Shown here: positions 52,168 to 60,366 of the stretch, in pieces
Layout: each line of letters starts with the position of its first letter
Numbering within the stretch: position 1 is the stretch's first letter
From: Planococcus sp. MB-3u-03
GTDB taxonomy: Bacteria; Bacillota; Bacilli; Bacillales_A; Planococcaceae
Assembly: GCF_002833405.1 (NCBI RefSeq)
Contig: NZ_CP025135.1
Location: forward strand, 2,461,501 to 2,525,500
Length of the DNA: 64,000 nt
Direction: 5' to 3'
Translations under genes and position numbers: made by a program
Notes under the pieces: model-generated
What the model was told of the DNA's origin: nothing
Databases searched by the model: none
Seen by the model: the letters and a program-made list of their open reading frames with translations, nothing else

Positions 52168-52311
52168 GTGATTCCCTCATTCCTCGCATTGGCTAACTTT
52201 CTTTCTCTTTCCTTACCCTTAACGTAGCCGCGTTATTCGTTTCTGCCTTATTCGGCAAGAAGGAGATTCTTTCACTTCCCGAGAATGATTAAAAGGACAG
52301 GAGGAGTTTTA

Positions 52312-53061
52312 GTGAACATAGAAATACTGAAACAAAACCGCACGAGCTGGAACACGGTCGCCGACCATTTTAACGGCATCGATGCACTGCCAGGGTACGG
52401 GCCATTCACACAGAGCGAGGAAGAATTGCGCTTATTCGATTCGATTGAAGGTAAAAATGTGCTTGATATCGGCTGTGGCAGCGGGCATTCCTTGCTTTAC
52501 ATGAATGGACAAGGCGCTAAAGATATTTGGGGCGTCGATTTGTCTGATATGCAAATCGACCGGGCAACTGAGATGTTAAATGGTCTGGATGCACAGCTAT
52601 ATTGCGCTGCGATGGAAGAAGATATCGGGCTGCCGGAAGCCTATTTCGATATTGTCTACTCGATTTATGCGATCGGCTGGACACTTGATCTCGACCGGAC
52701 GTTCGGATTGATCTATTCGTATTTAAAGCCTGGCGGTTCGTTCGTTTTCAGTTGGGACCATCCACTCTATGTCCATTTGAAAAGCGAAGATGGGCTTGTT
52801 TCACTAAAGGGATCTTACCAGGATGAAGGCAGCGTGCATTATGCCAATTTCAAAGGCGAAGATGCACCGATGACCATTCCGAAGCGCAAGTTCAGCACAT
52901 ATTTGAATGCCTTGCTGAAAGCCGGTTTTCGATCGAACAAGTCGTCGAACCGGATGTTCCGCATGACTTAAAGGATGTTGAGCCGGAAGTGTCCGACCGT
53001 TATTACTCTCTATAAAGCACAGAAATTCCCGACGAGTTTTATTATTAAGGCAAGGAAATAA
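52312..53061 (+). pseudogene. SAM-dependent methyltransferase, two frame changes near the 3' end as read
   Basis: Class I methyltransferase: VLDIGCGSGHSLLYMNGQGA (motif I), WGVDLSDMQIDRA, FDIVYSIYAIGW and YLKPGGSFVFSW. The GTG at 52312 follows AGGAGGAG. Near 52928 one T is missing in a T run; the frame then continues (IEQVVEPDVPHDLKDVEPEV). Near 53010 one base is extra, after which KAQKFPTSFIIKARK completes the family C-terminus at 53061. Substrate unknown. Confidence 0.78.
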
Positions 53062-53062
53062 A

Positions 53063-53101
53063 AAAGGCCGTGTCTGCGCTTTCGCGTAAACACGGTCTTT
53101 T
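53063..53101. terminator. Bidirectional terminator
   Basis: GGCCGTGT...ACACGGTC stem with an inner CGC/GCG pair, T-rich on both strands, in the convergent gap. Confidence 0.75.
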
Positions 53102-53116
53102 ATCATGATTCTTTAG

Positions 53117-53659
53117 TTAGCGGATCCGCCCCATCACTACCGTATCGTAATAGTTGCCGTCCGCTAAGCGCTTGTCCATTTTCAGCATGCCTTCCACTCT
53201 AAAGCCGCATTGTGTATAAAGTGCAATCGCGTTCTCGTTGGTTGCGAGCACTTTCAAGATCATCTTTTTGAACCCATTATCCTCCGCCCAGTGGATCGAT
53301 GACTCCAAAAGCTTACGACCGATGCGATAGCCCCAATACTGCTTGAGCACGCCGACGCCGAACTCCACTTGATGCTTTGTCCGTTTCAGTTCGTTTCCTT
53401 CGCATCTGGAAAACCCGGCGATGTGCCCGTCCACTTCGGCTACCAAGAATATATTGCAGCTGCTTTTGGCATCTTCTTCGATGAGCCGCTTGAATGCCTC
53501 TGCATCCAAATAAGCTTCTCCCCGCTCGCGGTCCATATTTTCCGTCTCGCCATCGATCAGCAAACGGACTTTCTCCAGTTGCGCTGCGTCTTGGATCTCC
53601 GCACTTCGAATAGAATAATCCAAGCCTTTCACTTGAAACAACCGTTTCGCTAGTTGCAT
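53117..53659 (-). CDS. GNAT acetyltransferase (RimJ/RimL-like)
   Basis: 180 residues: FSRCEGNELKRTKHQVEFGV, acetyl-CoA loop QYWGYRIGRKLLES, NENAIALYTQCGFRVEGMLK, and the C-terminal YYDTVVMGRI. The Met at 53659 has GGGGAAG. It follows the MATE gene by 29 bases on the same strand and may be co-expressed. Confidence 0.82.
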   Translation of the reverse strand: MQLAKRLFQVKGLDYSIRSAEIQDAAQLEKVRLLIDGETENMDRERGEAYLDAEAFKRLIEEDAKSSCNIFLVAEVDGHIAGFSRCEGNELKRTKHQVEFGVGVLKQYWGYRIGRKLLESSIHWAEDNGFKKMILKVLATNENAIALYTQCGFRVEGMLKMDKRLADGNYYDTVVMGRIR

Positions 53660-53688
53660 CTCATCTTCCCCTGACCTGTTGGAATCGG

Positions 53689-55053
53689 TTATTTGTATTG
53701 CGCCGTCATATCCGCATTGAACTGCAGTTTCTTTTTCTGCTTTATTTGATAGTAAACGATTGTCAATAAGACAATCAATTCCGAAAGTGGAATCGCAAGC
53801 CACGCGCCCGTCACGCCGAAAAACACGGGTAAGATGCTCAGTAAAATCAATAGCACGACAATTTCACGCGCTGCGGTGATCCATGTCGCCATACGGATTT
53901 CGCCCGTTGATTGATAATAAGTCATCATGACGAAATTGGTGCCCATGAACAGATAGGCAATAAAGAACAGCTGGATGCCCGAAGTCGCAAGATTCATCAC
54001 GGCGTCCGGGAAATCGCCGAATACGCTGGCGATGGTGGCGGCAAAGAATTGCCCGAAGATAAAGAACAGCAAGCCTGCCACGAACGCCGTCCCGATCGCC
54101 AATTGCAGCGTCTTTTTGATCTTCGCTTGGTCTTTCGCCCCGCTGTAATAACTGACCAGCGGCTGAATGGCCGAACCCATCCCAAGGAATGCGAGCAGCA
54201 TGACGCTGTGAACATAATTGAGGATCGCGAATGCCGAAACGCCTTCTGTTCCTGCCAGGCGTTCAAAGACATTATTATGCGAAATCGTGAACACCGACAT
54301 GCCGACTTCCGCCAAGAAGCTCGGGAAGCCGATCACTAGAATCAACAGCAGCAATTTGCGGTTCGGCTTGAACCGGACAAAGCGCAATTGATTGCCTTTT
54401 TTAAAGAAATGCGTGCACAAGACGAGCATGCCGACAAATGCGGCGAGCAAAGTCGCAGCTGCAGCACCCTTGACGCCGAAATCCAAGACGAACAAGAACA
54501 CGTAATTCAAGCCGATGTTCAGTAAGGACGTCGTGATAAGCGATACCATCGCGAGGTTCGGGCTGCCGTCATTGCGCACCATGATGCTGAGGGCATTTTC
54601 CATCGTGAAGACGAAGCCGAACAACAGCATCAAGTATAAATAATCGGAGACGTATGGATAGGTTTCCGCGTTCGCCCCGAGCAAATAGGCAAGTTCTGTC
54701 CGAAACGGAAATGCCAACAGCCCGATGAGGAGCGTCACCGCAAAAATCGAGGCCATCGCGTGCGAAAAGACAACACGCGCCTCTTTTGTCCGCTTCGCCC
54801 CCATGAGGGCAGAAAATCTCGTGGCGCCGCCGATGCCGATCCATAGCGACATCGCGACGAATAAGGTATAGACCGGTGCCGCGATCCCGACGCCGCCCAG
54901 TGCGACCGGCCCGAGACGATTGCCGACCATGATGCCGTCCGCGACGATATTGATAGCCATCAGCAGCATGCCGATAGTCGAGGGTACTAAATGACGAATG
55001 AATGCCTTGCCGACAGATTCGGTATCGAGACGGTGAATAGATTGTTGTGCCAT
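53689..55053 (-). CDS. MATE-family multidrug efflux pump
   Basis: 454 residues, 12 helices, two MATE halves: PSTIGMLLMAINIVADGIMV, LGGVGIAAPVYTLFVAMSLW, and in the second half LGMGSAIQPLVSYYSGAKDQ. Most like the MepA/DinF branch. AGGAGG precedes the ATG. A TetR regulator lies directly upstream on the same strand, with similar inverted repeats before both genes. Confidence 0.88.
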   Translation of the reverse strand: MAQQSIHRLDTESVGKAFIRHLVPSTIGMLLMAINIVADGIMVGNRLGPVALGGVGIAAPVYTLFVAMSLWIGIGGATRFSALMGAKRTKEARVVFSHAMASIFAVTLLIGLLAFPFRTELAYLLGANAETYPYVSDYLYLMLLFGFVFTMENALSIMVRNDGSPNLAMVSLITTSLLNIGLNYVFLFVLDFGVKGAAAATLLAAFVGMLVLCTHFFKKGNQLRFVRFKPNRKLLLLILVIGFPSFLAEVGMSVFTISHNNVFERLAGTEGVSAFAILNYVHSVMLLAFLGMGSAIQPLVSYYSGAKDQAKIKKTLQLAIGTAFVAGLLFFIFGQFFAATIASVFGDFPDAVMNLATSGIQLFFIAYLFMGTNFVMMTYYQSTGEIRMATWITAAREIVVLLILLSILPVFFGVTGAWLAIPLSELIVLLTIVYYQIKQKKKLQFNADMTAQYK

Positions 55054-55084
55054 ATTGAATTGCCTCCTTGCTCTCTAAAACAAC

Positions 55085-55110
55085 GAAAACTATATTTGTT
55101 TTTTTAGTTT
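55085..55110. promoter_or_regulatory. Candidate TetR operator before the MATE gene
   Basis: GAAAACTA, 12 bases, TAGTTT: an inverted repeat 32 bp upstream of the MATE start, sharing the ACTA/TAGT half-sites with 55730-55760. Confidence 0.45.
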
Positions 55111-55154
55111 TTTCAGTCCGAAGAAATACTGGCTTTGGTTAGCCAGCATTTTTC

Positions 55155-55709
55155 CTATTCGTTTTTGACGAAGCCATCCAATAATAATTCACTCATCGTT
55201 TCAACAGCTTCCTTGATGGAGATGCTTTGCTCCGAGAAGAACTGCTGGTCCAAAGTGATATTGACGACATTCAAGATCATCTTCATCAACAGGTCGATAT
55301 TCTGTCGCTTGATCAGCCCGCTTTCCATGCCTTCTTCAAGCAATTGCTTCAAGTCGTCCCATTGGTTCATTTCCCGGTCGACGCGTTGCCATTGTTCCGG
55401 GTAATACCGCTTCAATTGCTCCAATATGCGCAAGTCGAAAAAGTCATTATGGTTTGGGATCATGACGATGAGCTGATGGATTTTTTCCTGCAGGTCGAGG
55501 GTTTCGTCTTCGCGGATAGCACGCGCACGCTGTTCGTACTCCGAAAAGGCCTGGTCGATGATCGTTTCCAGGATTTCCAGCTTGGATGAAAAGTTCTCAT
55601 ACAAGGTGCGCTTGCTGATGCCCAGCCGTTTTGCCAAATCATCCATCGTAAATTTAATGCCGTTATTTCTCGTTTCTTCGATAAACGCCTGTATAATCCG
55701 ATTTTTCAT
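55155..55709 (-). CDS. TetR/AcrR-family regulator
   Basis: 184 residues. N-terminal HTH (IIQAFIEETRNNGIKFTMDDLAKRLGISKRTLYENFSSK) and an all-helical ligand domain. It lies upstream of the MATE pump and probably represses it. RBS AAGGGGGTT before the ATG. Confidence 0.88.
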   Translation of the reverse strand: MKNRIIQAFIEETRNNGIKFTMDDLAKRLGISKRTLYENFSSKLEILETIIDQAFSEYEQRARAIREDETLDLQEKIHQLIVMIPNHNDFFDLRILEQLKRYYPEQWQRVDREMNQWDDLKQLLEEGMESGLIKRQNIDLLMKMILNVVNITLDQQFFSEQSISIKEAVETMSELLLDGFVKNE

Positions 55710-55729
55710 AGCCGAACCCCCTTTATGAA

Positions 55730-55760
55730 AACTAATAATACTATAATCGTTTTATTAGTT
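55730..55760. promoter_or_regulatory. Candidate TetR operator before the tetR gene
   Basis: AACTAATAA, 13 bases, TTATTAGTT: perfect inverted repeat 21 bp upstream of the regulator start. Confidence 0.55.
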
Positions 55761-55792
55761 CAAGTATAAGAAGTTATAGTTGTTGCCGATGT

Positions 55793-55975
55793 CCATTGCG
55801 CCGGACGCTTTCCGCGGGCATGGCTTGAGCCTCCTCGGTCGCTACGAAAACCATGTGCTCAGCTCTCACTGCGCTCGAGCCTCGCAAATGATTAGACTCA
55901 GCGGTGCTTCGCTTAATCATTTCCTGCGGGGTCTCAAGACTCATGCTATTCCCGCAGGAGTCACCGGCTCCATTC
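55793..55975 (-). repeat. Dispersed palindromic repeat family A, copy 7, with nested module
   Basis: CCGGACGCTTTCCGCGGGC, TGGCTTGAGCCTCCTCGGTC, then a nested module at 55846-55922, then CCTGCGGGGTCTCAAGACTC and CCCGCAGGAGTCACCGG. Without the module it closely matches copy 6 in reverse. Confidence 0.85.
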
Positions 55976-56005
55976 CCATGAGTTTGTAAAAACTTTGCAC
56001 AAAAT

Positions 56006-56053
56006 AAAACCACTAGAGATAAACTAGTTCGTTTACTCAGCGGTTTTATGCTC
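56006..56053 (-). terminator. Possible terminator upstream of the repeat / thiW side
   Basis: On the minus strand AAAACC...GGTTTT outer stem with CTAG/CTAG inside, followed by AUUUUG. Weak. Confidence 0.35.
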
Positions 56054-56080
56054 GAGATTTAATGAGATATTCCTATATTG

Positions 56081-56569
56081 TCATGCCAATAATTTACTGC
56101 TTTTCGTTTTCTCCAACCTGTACACTAACACCACGCCAAGGACTGCACCGCTGATGCTCGATACGAGAAACGGCGGCATGAAGAACAAGGCGCCTACTTC
56201 GGTTCCCATCAGAATACGTGCATAGGGCACCGCGACCAGTGAGGCGATGATACCGGTTCCTAGGATTTCACCGGCTGCTGCAAAACCGAGCCGCCCGCTG
56301 TAGCGATAAAAGACACCAGCAAGCAATGCGCCGATCATGCCTCCCGGAAAAGCGAGCAGCGAGCCGGTCCCAGTCAAGACGCGCACCGCTCCAGTCAATA
56401 AGGCGATGACGACCGCAGGCCCTGGGCCGAAGACGACTGCTGCGATGACATTGATCGCATGCTGCACCGGATATGCTCGGGCGATGCCTGCCGGAAACCA
56501 GACGAACGCGGATCCGGCGACGGCGAGTGCGACGAACATTGCCATGAGTACGAGTTTTTTCGTGTTCAT
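56081..56569 (-). CDS. thiW: ThiW, energy-coupling S component for thiazole uptake
   Basis: 162 residues, five or six helices. KLVLMAMFVALAVAGSAFVW, then PVQHAINVIAAVVFGPGPAV and FPGGMIGALLAGVFYRYSGR are typical of ThiW. Predicted to import hydroxyethylthiazole with a shared ECF module. Last gene of the thi operon; its ATG overlaps the thiE stop (ATGA). Confidence 0.9.
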   Translation of the reverse strand: MNTKKLVLMAMFVALAVAGSAFVWFPAGIARAYPVQHAINVIAAVVFGPGPAVVIALLTGAVRVLTGTGSLLAFPGGMIGALLAGVFYRYSGRLGFAAAGEILGTGIIASLVAVPYARILMGTEVGALFFMPPFLVSSISGAVLGVVLVYRLEKTKSSKLLA

Positions 56570-57211
56570 CCGATACACCTCTCCGGTATCGCTCGTTTGA
56601 AGCGTTCGATTTGCCTTGCGACATCTTGTGCCTGTGCTATCGAAGAGATGACGGCGATGCCCGATACGCCTGCCCGCCACACCATTTCGGCGTTGCCTGG
56701 TTCGATGCCGCCGATGCCAATGACGGGTACGTGCGGATATTGGGTTTCACTTTAATGATTTCAGCAACACCCGCTGGCGGTTTGGCATCGCTTTTGTGCG
56801 CGTGCCAAATACCGGTCCCATGCCGAGATACGTCGCGCCGCACGTCAGCGCTTCATTCGCTTCTTTGACTGAATGCACCGAAACCCCAAGAGCCATCGAT
56901 ACGCCGATTCGTTTTCTCACCGATCCGCAGTCCATATCATCCTGGCCGATATGGATGCCGTCCGCTTCGATTGTGCAAGCCAGTTCGACATCGTCATTGA
57001 TGAATAGCGGGACATCGTATTCACTGCACAACTTCTTGCACTTTGCCGCGAACTCCACGAGCGCATCACCCGTCAATGCGCCGCGCCCTTTTTCGCGCAG
57101 CTGAAAATGGGTGATGCCGCCTTGCAGCGCTTCTTCGAGCAGCTCGAGCGGCTCTTTAGTACCGGCGTTTGTCGTACCCATTAGAAAATAAATCGCTGGA
57201 TTCCCGAACAA
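56566..57211 (-). pseudogene. thiE: Thiamine-phosphate synthase ThiE, two missing bases as read
   Basis: [68 protein letters not shown]. After a missing A (56792-56795) and a missing C (56744-56746) come HVPVIGIGGIEPGNAEMVWR and GISAIS-like ISSIAQAQ. Joins hydroxymethylpyrimidine-PP with thiazole phosphate. The start is uncertain; TTG 57211 is proposed, giving overlap with the thiD 3' end. All catalytic segments are present. Confidence 0.8.
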
Positions 57212-58034
57212 GATGAACCACTTCCTTTTCGATAGATTCTTTGTACGCCGCATGATGTGTCGGGCCGTGGCCATGCCCGATGTGAAGCGGATACGCAAGA
57301 GCTGCCTGGATGAATTCCTTGGCAGTGAACAAGGCTTCTTCCACTGGTTTGCCTTTGCCGAGTTCAGCTGTCAGCGCCGCTGAAAACGTGCAGCCCGTGC
57401 CATGTGTCTGTTCCGTTTGGAGACGCTCTGAGCGTAGTAAGATGACCTTTCCTTGCTGATCCAGATAATAGTCTTCCGCAACGTCAGGGTCAGTGCTATG
57501 GCCGCCTTTGATGACCACAGCTTCCGCACCGAGCGATAAAATCGCTTCCGCCGCATTTCTGCGTGATGCATCGTCTGTAATGTCTATTCCGCTCAATACT
57601 TCCGCTTCCGGGATATTTGGCGTGATGATGGCAGCGAGCGGGACGAGCATCGTTTTAATTGCTTCGACCGCTTCCTGCTGCAACAAGGAAGCGCCGCCTT
57701 TTGCGATCATGACGGGATCGATGACGAGCCTGTTCCAGCCGTAGCGTTTGATGCCTTGTGCGGTTTCTTCGATGATGCCGGCGTCAAACAGCATGCCGGT
57801 CTTGAGCGCGCGGATATCGAAGTCCGTCCCAATTGCATCGAGCTGTTCTTTGACCGCTTGTCGATCCATCGGATAAATGCCGTGAACGCCCTGCGTGTTT
57901 TGGGCGGTCACCGCCGTTACCGCCGAACAGCCGAATACGCTAAGTTCCTGGAATGTTTTCAAATCCGCTTGTATCCCCGCTCCACCGCCTGAATCAGATC
58001 CGGCAATCGTCAATACTTGGGGTTTAGCGTCCAT
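57156..58034 (-). CDS. thiD: Hydroxymethylpyrimidine (phosphate) kinase ThiD
   Basis: 292 residues, ribokinase fold: [55 protein letters not shown] and the catalytic [15 protein letters not shown]. The C-terminal 15 residues overlap thiE. Overlaps the thiM 3' end by 11 bases. Confidence 0.92.
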   Translation of the reverse strand: MDAKPQVLTIAGSDSGGGAGIQADLKTFQELSVFGCSAVTAVTAQNTQGVHGIYPMDRQAVKEQLDAIGTDFDIRALKTGMLFDAGIIEETAQGIKRYGWNRLVIDPVMIAKGGASLLQQEAVEAIKTMLVPLAAIITPNIPEAEVLSGIDITDDASRRNAAEAILSLGAEAVVIKGGHSTDPDVAEDYYLDQQGKVILLRSERLQTEQTHGTGCTFSAALTAELGKGKPVEEALFTAKEFIQAALAYPLHIGHGHGPTHHAAYKESIEKEVVHLVRESSDLFSNGYDKRRY

Positions 58035-58785
58035 ATAGTACCACCTCCTGTCGTTTGGATAGTTCGTCCAGAAAAGCCATCTGGAAAGTTCCCGGGTTCA
58101 AGGCGATTTTCGATGCCTTGCTTCCTGCATTCGCGTAAATCTGCAAGCCGTAAGCAACTGCATCGAACCGATCGCTTTCTTCGTCCGTCAAGAATGCGGC
58201 AAGCACAGCACTGAGCAGACACCCCATCCCCGTGACCGACGCCATCAAGGGATCGCCCCCTGTGATGTGCTCGGTCCGTTCTCCGTCCGTCACCAGATCG
58301 CTCATTCCGGTCACGGCGACAAGTGTTCGATATTCATCAGCCACTTGTTTAGCGATGGTCTCCAAATCGCCTTGGCCTTCTCCGGCATCGACGCCGCGCG
58401 CTTGCCAATCTACTCCTGCAATGGCCGCGAGTTCGCCTGCGTTGCAGCGCACTAAAGTGATATCGAGTTCTGTCAGCAATCGTTTCACGGCTTTCAATCG
58501 ATAAGCTGTCGCGCCGGCACCGACCGGATCCAACACAATCGGGATGCCTTTTTCCATGGCGGCGCGTCCCGCGATGAGCATGCTGTTGAGTGAGCGCTCC
58601 GTGATCGTGCCGATATTGAGCGATAAGGCATCGGCGTGTCCTGTGAGCTCGGCGACTTCCTGTTGTTCATCTCCCATGACCGGCGAGACGCCGAGCGCGA
58701 GCAAGCCGTTTGCCTGAAAATTCGAGACGACGTGATTAGTGATGCAGTGAATCAAGGGTTTTCGTGCGCGCAATTCCCTAAGCAT
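58024..58785 (-). CDS. thiM: Hydroxyethylthiazole kinase ThiM
   Basis: 253 residues: [52 protein letters not shown], and the catalytic [22 protein letters not shown] precedes the ATG. Salvages thiazole for ThiE. Overlaps tenA by 8 bases. Confidence 0.93.
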   Translation of the reverse strand: MLRELRARKPLIHCITNHVVSNFQANGLLALGVSPVMGDEQQEVAELTGHADALSLNIGTITERSLNSMLIAGRAAMEKGIPIVLDPVGAGATAYRLKAVKRLLTELDITLVRCNAGELAAIAGVDWQARGVDAGEGQGDLETIAKQVADEYRTLVAVTGMSDLVTDGERTEHITGGDPLMASVTGMGCLLSAVLAAFLTDEESDRFDAVAYGLQIYANAGSKASKIALNPGTFQMAFLDELSKRQEVVLYGR

Positions 58786-59467
58786 GGCGGACACTCTCCT
58801 TTTTCGCGGGCAGCTCCCACGTTTCCATCGTCCACGCCTGCTGCCAGAACTGCCATTCATAATAGCTGCTTCTCATAAAGCGCGTTTTCAATTCCTTGCG
58901 CCGCTCTTCCGGCAAGCCCTCAGCTAAATGGTCCATCCGATTGATCTGTTCGTTCACTAGTTCCCCGAACCACTCGGATCCGTATGTGCCAATCCATTTC
59001 TGAAAAATCGGTTCTTCCGGCGTCGCGGTTTTCAACCGTTCGCCGATTTCGTAATAAAGCCAATAGCACGGAAGCAAGGCTGCAAGCACATCTGCAAGAT
59101 CGCCTTCTGCCGAACGGTACATATGCGAAACGTAAGCATAGGCGTGTGGCGACGGTTCGAATAGTTTCCAATCTTCCTCTGTTACCCCGAGCAATTCCAT
59201 AAACGATTCATGAAGCGCGAGTTCCGCGGCGCAGGTCTGTTCTGCGTGATGCGCAAAGGATTGCGTCGTTTTCAAATCTTTGGCTTTTGTGGCACCGATC
59301 GCCTGTACTTTCGCGAAATGGGTTAGGTAATAGGCATCTTGCATGACGTAGAATTTAAAAACATCGAGCGGCAAATCGCCTTTCGCGATGCCTTTCACAA
59401 ACGGGTGTTCAAAACTGGCGTCCCATAAATCTGTGCATTCCAACCGGACTTCTTTACAAAATGTCAT
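58778..59467 (-). CDS. tenA: Aminopyrimidine aminohydrolase TenA
   Basis: 229 residues, all-helical: HPFVKGIAKGDLPLDVFKFY, QDAYYLTHFAK, and ALLPCYWLYYEIGERL with the catalytic Cys and the YxxxE pair. TenA salvages degraded thiamine pyrimidine. First gene after the TPP riboswitch; GGAGAGAG before the ATG. Confidence 0.92.
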   Translation of the reverse strand: MTFCKEVRLECTDLWDASFEHPFVKGIAKGDLPLDVFKFYVMQDAYYLTHFAKVQAIGATKAKDLKTTQSFAHHAEQTCAAELALHESFMELLGVTEEDWKLFEPSPHAYAYVSHMYRSAEGDLADVLAALLPCYWLYYEIGERLKTATPEEPIFQKWIGTYGSEWFGELVNEQINRMDHLAEGLPEERRKELKTRFMRSSYYEWQFWQQAWTMETWELPAKKESVRHA

Positions 59468-59489
59468 GTCGCTCTCTCCTTTTTTGGGC

Positions 59490-59524
59490 AAAATAAAACA
59501 CCGCTTCCCAGGTAAGGAAGCGGC
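59490..59524 (-). terminator. Expression-platform terminator of the TPP riboswitch
   Basis: On the minus strand GCCGCTTCC/GGAAGCGG with a 7-nt loop, followed by UGUUUUAUUUU, 23 bases before tenA. Confidence 0.85.
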
Positions 59525-59571
59525 GATAAAGGTCAGCTGAAGAAATTGGAGAAAAGCTCACAATTCGCCCA

Positions 59572-59651
59572 CTTCCCTACGCTGGTATGATCCAGATCAG
59601 GTTCAAAGGGTCCGGACTCTTGTCCGTCTCAGCCAACTTGGCTCCCCTAGT
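59572..59651 (-). ncRNA. TPP riboswitch (THI box)
   Basis: On the minus strand the conserved blocks are in order: AGGGGAGCC, GGCTGAGACGGA, GGACCCTTTGAACCTGATCT and GGATCATACCAGCGTAGGGA. Controls tenA-thiM-thiD-thiE-thiW by premature termination. Confidence 0.95.
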
Positions 59652-59762
59652 GGAATAGCGATATTTTTTTATTGTCGGCAATAGAATACCATAGCTGGCT
59701 AGCGAATTCAAAACTTTTTGAAATTAAGATAGCAGGAGTTTTGTTGTTTAATTGGAATTAGC

Positions 59763-60040
59763 TTGCACTTTTCATCTACTAGTTATCCGCAGCCTCGCTT
59801 GGGTTTGAGCTTTCACAATGAGCCAATGAATTGGCGAAAGGCAGTTGAGCCGATTCATTTGCGACGCATCTGCTTTTGCAGATGTGGGAGCAAAGTTATA
59901 CGTTCATTTCCCAATCTAGTGGAGTATGCGAAGTTTATCATTTTCCGGCTTCGCTTCACCCTTAAGCGCGATGCTGCTTTTAGATTCCATTGGATAGATA
60001 AGTGACTAGTTGAGTGGTTTTGTCGATTTCGTCCGCTTTG
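59763..60040. repeat. Dispersed repeat family B, copy 2
   Basis: Shares CGCTTGGGTTTGAGCTTTC, CAATGAGCCAA, GCTTCGCTTCACCCTT and CTGCTTTTAGATT with 961-1150, with about 110 extra bases in the middle. An 80-codon frame over it is not considered a gene. Confidence 0.55.
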
Positions 60041-60185
60041 GTTTGTTTGATTGATTGATAATCGAAAGTGAAAATGAGTTGGAATCGATTTACTGACACC
60101 ATGGTACTGTTCTGCCTCTTGCAAGCAAGCTTTCATTTCACACACACGGTCTTCAATGAACGATGCATTTCGTTTTCATTCTAAA

Positions 60186-60322
60186 ACTAGGGCTGCAGCG
60201 GAAACCGGCGACTCCGGGAGGTATAGCGAGACAATTGAGACCCTGGACTGAGCGTAAGCGAGGGAAGCGGCTCAATGCGAGCCCTCCGGAAAGCGTCCGG
60301 TTGCAGCGCAAGCTCCCCACTC
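60186..60322 (+). repeat. Dispersed palindromic repeat family A, copy 8
   Basis: GGCGACTCCGGGAGGTATAG, GAGACAATTGAGACCCTGG, GCGGCTCAATGCGAGCCC and CCGGAAAGCGTCCGGTTGC; closest to copy 1. Confidence 0.82.
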
Positions 60323-60332
60323 TAAATCCACT

Positions 60333-60363
60333 AAAAAAAAAGAACCTCCAAAAACGGAGGCTC
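60333..60363 (-). terminator. Terminator of the HtrA-like protease gene
   Basis: On the minus strand GAGCCTCC/GGAGGTTC with a 6-nt loop, followed by nine U, a few nt after the stop. Confidence 0.85.
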
Positions 60364-60366
60364 CTA

